In this document: positions 62,141-64,000 of the stretch, piece by piece | Position numbering within the stretch: position 1 is the stretch's first letter | Layout: each line of letters begins with the position of its first letter | The notes under the pieces: generated by a model | Databases searched by the model: none | What the model saw: the letters and a program-made list of their open reading frames with translations, nothing else | Told to the model about the DNA's origin: nothing | Position numbers and translations under genes: made by a program | Source of the DNA: an uncultured Chloroflexota bacterium | GTDB lineage: Bacteria; Chloroflexota; Anaerolineae; Aggregatilineales; Phototrophicaceae | Assembly (NCBI GenBank): GCA_937974245.1 | Contig: CALJKV010000005.1 | Span: 1 to 64,000 of the forward strand | Direction: 5' to 3' | DNA: 64,000 nt

Positions 62141-63049
62141 CTACTGTCGACCACGCATCCGGGGGTCTAGTACGTCGCGCAGGCCGTCACCCAGTAGATT
62201 GAAACCCAATACACCCAGCATAATTGCCAGGCCGGGGTACATAATCAGCCAGGGGGCGATTTCCGCTAGTCCCCGGTTGGAACTGAGCATCAAGCCCCAC
62301 GATGGCTCGGGTGGTTGTGTTCCCAGCCCGAGGAAACTCAATCCGGCTTCGGTGATGAGCGCCCACGAGAGTGCCAGCGATACTTGTACAATCAGCGGCG
62401 CGAGCATGTTGGGCAGAACGTGGCGCAGGAGAATGCGAGTTTCTGGTGCGCCGATACAGCGGGCAGCGGTGACAAATTCCGTCTCCTTGAGCGATAGTAC
62501 CGGCCCCCGTGCGACTCGCGCAAAGATTGGTGTGTACACAATCGCAATCGCCAGAATAGTGTTTTCCAGCCCTGGTCCCCGAATCGTGACGATCAACAGC
62601 GCCAGTAACAGTGACGGAAATGCGAACAGAATATCCATCAGGCGCATCAGCACTGTATCCGGGTTCCCACCCAGATACCCCGCAATGGCGCCGACAAAAG
62701 TCCCGGCCAGGGTAGCTATCAATACCGATAAAGTGGCGACCTGAAGTGAATTCGCGCCACCTTTCATAAGGTTACTGGCGACATCTCGCCCGAATTGATC
62801 TGTACCTAAAATATAGGCCGGGATTTCACCGGGGGCTTTCAGCCGGTCAAGCGGATGCTGTTCCAGAATAGGGAAGGGGGTTAATTTGAGTAAACCGGCG
62901 ACGCTGATGAGTACAAACAGTCCCACCAGCGTCACTCCCACCATGCCACTCAGATTGTGCCGGAAGTTCCGCAGGAACTCGCGCAGCGGCCCGCGCTCCA
63001 GTTGCTTAATGGGTTGACTTAGAGAAGTGGCTTTATTCATGGCTGGCAT
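62141..63049 (-). CDS. Oligopeptide/dipeptide ABC transporter permease (OppC/DppC)
   Basis: This 302-residue permease has the OppC architecture: a cytoplasmic N-terminus, a first helix (VGVTLVGLFVLISVAGLL), the YILGTDQFGRDVASNLMKGG region, then five helices with the EAA-type loop (AARCIGAPETRILLRHVLPN) and the C-terminal NLLGDGLRDVLDPR typical of the family. Its start overlaps the end of the OppB gene by 17 bases (or 8 if ATG 63040 is used; neither start has a clear ribosome-binding site). The substrate (peptide, nickel or oligosaccharide) is not determined, and binding protein and ATPases lie outside the window. Confidence 0.93.
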   Translation of the reverse strand: MPAMNKATSLSQPIKQLERGPLREFLRNFRHNLSGMVGVTLVGLFVLISVAGLLKLTPFPILEQHPLDRLKAPGEIPAYILGTDQFGRDVASNLMKGGANSLQVATLSVLIATLAGTFVGAIAGYLGGNPDTVLMRLMDILFAFPSLLLALLIVTIRGPGLENTILAIAIVYTPIFARVARGPVLSLKETEFVTAARCIGAPETRILLRHVLPNMLAPLIVQVSLALSWALITEAGLSFLGLGTQPPEPSWGLMLSSNRGLAEIAPWLIMYPGLAIMLGVLGFNLLGDGLRDVLDPRMRGRQ

Positions 63050-63998
63050 AGCTGATTCGCGGGTCTATGGCCGCATAGATCAGGTCTACGGCCAGGTTGA
63101 CGATGACAAAGTTGATGGCAATGAACAATGTGACACCTTGTACCAGGGCGTATTCGCGCTGTGTGATGGCATTCACCGCCAGTCGCCCAATACCCGGCAG
63201 TGAAAAAATCTGCTCAGTGATAAAAGCGCCGCCCAATAGATAGCCAAATTCAACCCCGATCAATGTCACAACCGGAATCAGAGCATTCCGCAAGGCGTGT
63301 CGCCGGATCACAACGCGTTCACGCAGCCCCTTGCTGCGTGCCGTCCGCACGTAATCCTCATTCATCACCTCTAACATCGCGGAACGGGTCATCCGCATGA
63401 CCGAAGCTGAAAACGAGAAACCCATCGTAATCGCCGGGAAGATAAGCTGCTGAATATTCAGCCAGGGGTCTTCAGTGAAACTGGTATAGTTGCCTGAATT
63501 GGGCAGAATGCCAAAATACACCGACAGCACATAGATAATCAGTGTACCCAATAGGAAGTTCGGTACGGCCAGCCCCAGCATCGAGAACATCCGTCCAAAC
63601 AGGTCAATCAGTGAATTGTGACGAATTGCCGAAAGAATGCCAATCGGTATCCCGATACTCAAAGCGATGACGATCGCCATGAAAGCCAGTTCAAGTGTGA
63701 TCGGAAAATGTTTCATGATAAGGGGCAGCACCGCTGAGCCATGCCGTATTGAAAAACCAAAATTACCTTGAAGGGCATCGCCAAGCCAAACGAAATACTG
63801 CTGAATCGGCGGTTGATCCAGCCCGTAATAGGCTTCCAGTGCCGCTCGCTGCTCGGTTGAGAGCATACCGGCCTCGGTGCCGAGCTGCGCAGTGATCTGG
63901 TCGCCTGGGATCAAGCGAATTGCAGCAAAAACCAGAATCGAGATGCCGATTAAAGTTGGGATAAATGCGATTAGCCGTTGAGTCAGGTAACGTGTCAT
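63033..63998 (-). CDS. Oligopeptide/dipeptide ABC transporter permease (OppB/DppB)
   Basis: This 321-residue permease has the OppB pattern: YLTQRLIAFIPTLIGISILVF at the N-terminus, GLDQPPIQQYFVWLGDALQGNFGFS in the extracellular loop, EVMNEDYVRTARSKGLRERVVI as the ATPase-contact loop, and GLGRLAVNAI...RDYPLVQG-type ending. The ATG at 63998 is 2 bp from the right edge of the window, so the ribosome-binding site and the upstream part of the operon (probably the binding protein) are not visible. It pairs with OppC at 62141. Confidence 0.92.
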   Translation of the reverse strand: MTRYLTQRLIAFIPTLIGISILVFAAIRLIPGDQITAQLGTEAGMLSTEQRAALEAYYGLDQPPIQQYFVWLGDALQGNFGFSIRHGSAVLPLIMKHFPITLELAFMAIVIALSIGIPIGILSAIRHNSLIDLFGRMFSMLGLAVPNFLLGTLIIYVLSVYFGILPNSGNYTSFTEDPWLNIQQLIFPAITMGFSFSASVMRMTRSAMLEVMNEDYVRTARSKGLRERVVIRRHALRNALIPVVTLIGVEFGYLLGGAFITEQIFSLPGIGRLAVNAITQREYALVQGVTLFIAINFVIVNLAVDLIYAAIDPRISYASHE

Positions 63999-64000
63999 TG

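Noticed and set aside
1..64000. tRNA, rRNA, CRISPR arrays, insertion sequences and integrases
   Set aside because: I looked in all gaps and found no cloverleaf, no regularly spaced repeats and no transposase or integrase motifs. A tRNAscan or CRISPR finder run could still find a weak case.

Overview
The window is bacterial chromosomal DNA of moderately high G+C, densely coding, with short intergenic gaps and many 4-20 bp gene overlaps. The gene mix best fits a member of the Chloroflexota (Anaerolineae-like). It includes very large Ser/Thr kinase-AAA-TPR proteins, CARDB-repeat secreted proteins with TP-rich linkers, signal-peptide solute-binding proteins without a lipobox, a selenocysteine formate dehydrogenase, a B12-riboswitch cobalamin importer and WbpB/D/E sugar genes. 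The phylum assignment is an inference from gene content. I saw no rRNA, tRNA, CRISPR array, transposase or integrase.

Layout. (1) 31-16131: a shortened carotenoid-desaturase-like gene on the minus strand, then a long plus-strand block. The block holds two paralogous modules of KAS III-like condensing enzyme plus acyl-CoA ligase, an isoprenylcysteine-methyltransferase-like membrane protein, an alpha/beta hydrolase, a MaoC hydratase and a complete LIV-type ABC importer ending at a clear terminator; acetyl-CoA synthetase follows. (2) 16194-24707, minus: a LON-domain protein; an operon of Yip1 membrane protein, Nudix hydrolase and a MacB/FtsX-type exporter with a CARDB-repeat partner; and TypA. 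(3) 24816-28637: an SRPBCC protein and a three-gene sugar ABC importer. (4) 28894-37372, minus: a one-carbon locus with formate-THF ligase, MobA, a frameshifted WD40 protein and two formate dehydrogenase catalytic subunits. One of these uses an in-frame TGA (selenocysteine) where the other has cysteine. (5) 37647-42316: a DUF3592-like protein, a FlK-like thioesterase and a BtuFCD operon with promoter, cobalamin riboswitch and terminator. (6) 42412-48591: carA and carB, separated by a predicted PD-(D/E)XK-fold orphan and a PPOX-family protein, then a small secreted or anchored protein. (7) 48788-54654: the WbpB/WbpD/WbpE diacetamido-uronic-acid sugar operon, a TIM-barrel sugar isomerase, and galT-galK. 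(8) 54661-61591, minus: a phosphorelay operon (hybrid histidine kinase, response regulator, response regulator fused to a degenerate nucleotide cyclase, Ser/Thr kinase-AAA-TPR). (9) 61926-63998: a zinc-ribbon mini-protein and OppC/OppB permeases at the right edge.

How the genes fit together. The first block looks like an import-and-activate pathway: the LIV importer brings in an organic acid, the ligases make its CoA thioester, and the KAS III-like, MaoC and hydrolase enzymes process it. The substrate and direction are unknown, and this is the best candidate for an undescribed pathway. The one-carbon locus joins formate/CO2 interconversion (FDH plus MobA for its cofactor) to 10-formyl-THF formation. 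The most secure unusual observation is the Sec/Cys pair of formate dehydrogenases; the Sec copy would appear as two broken ORFs under standard gene calling.
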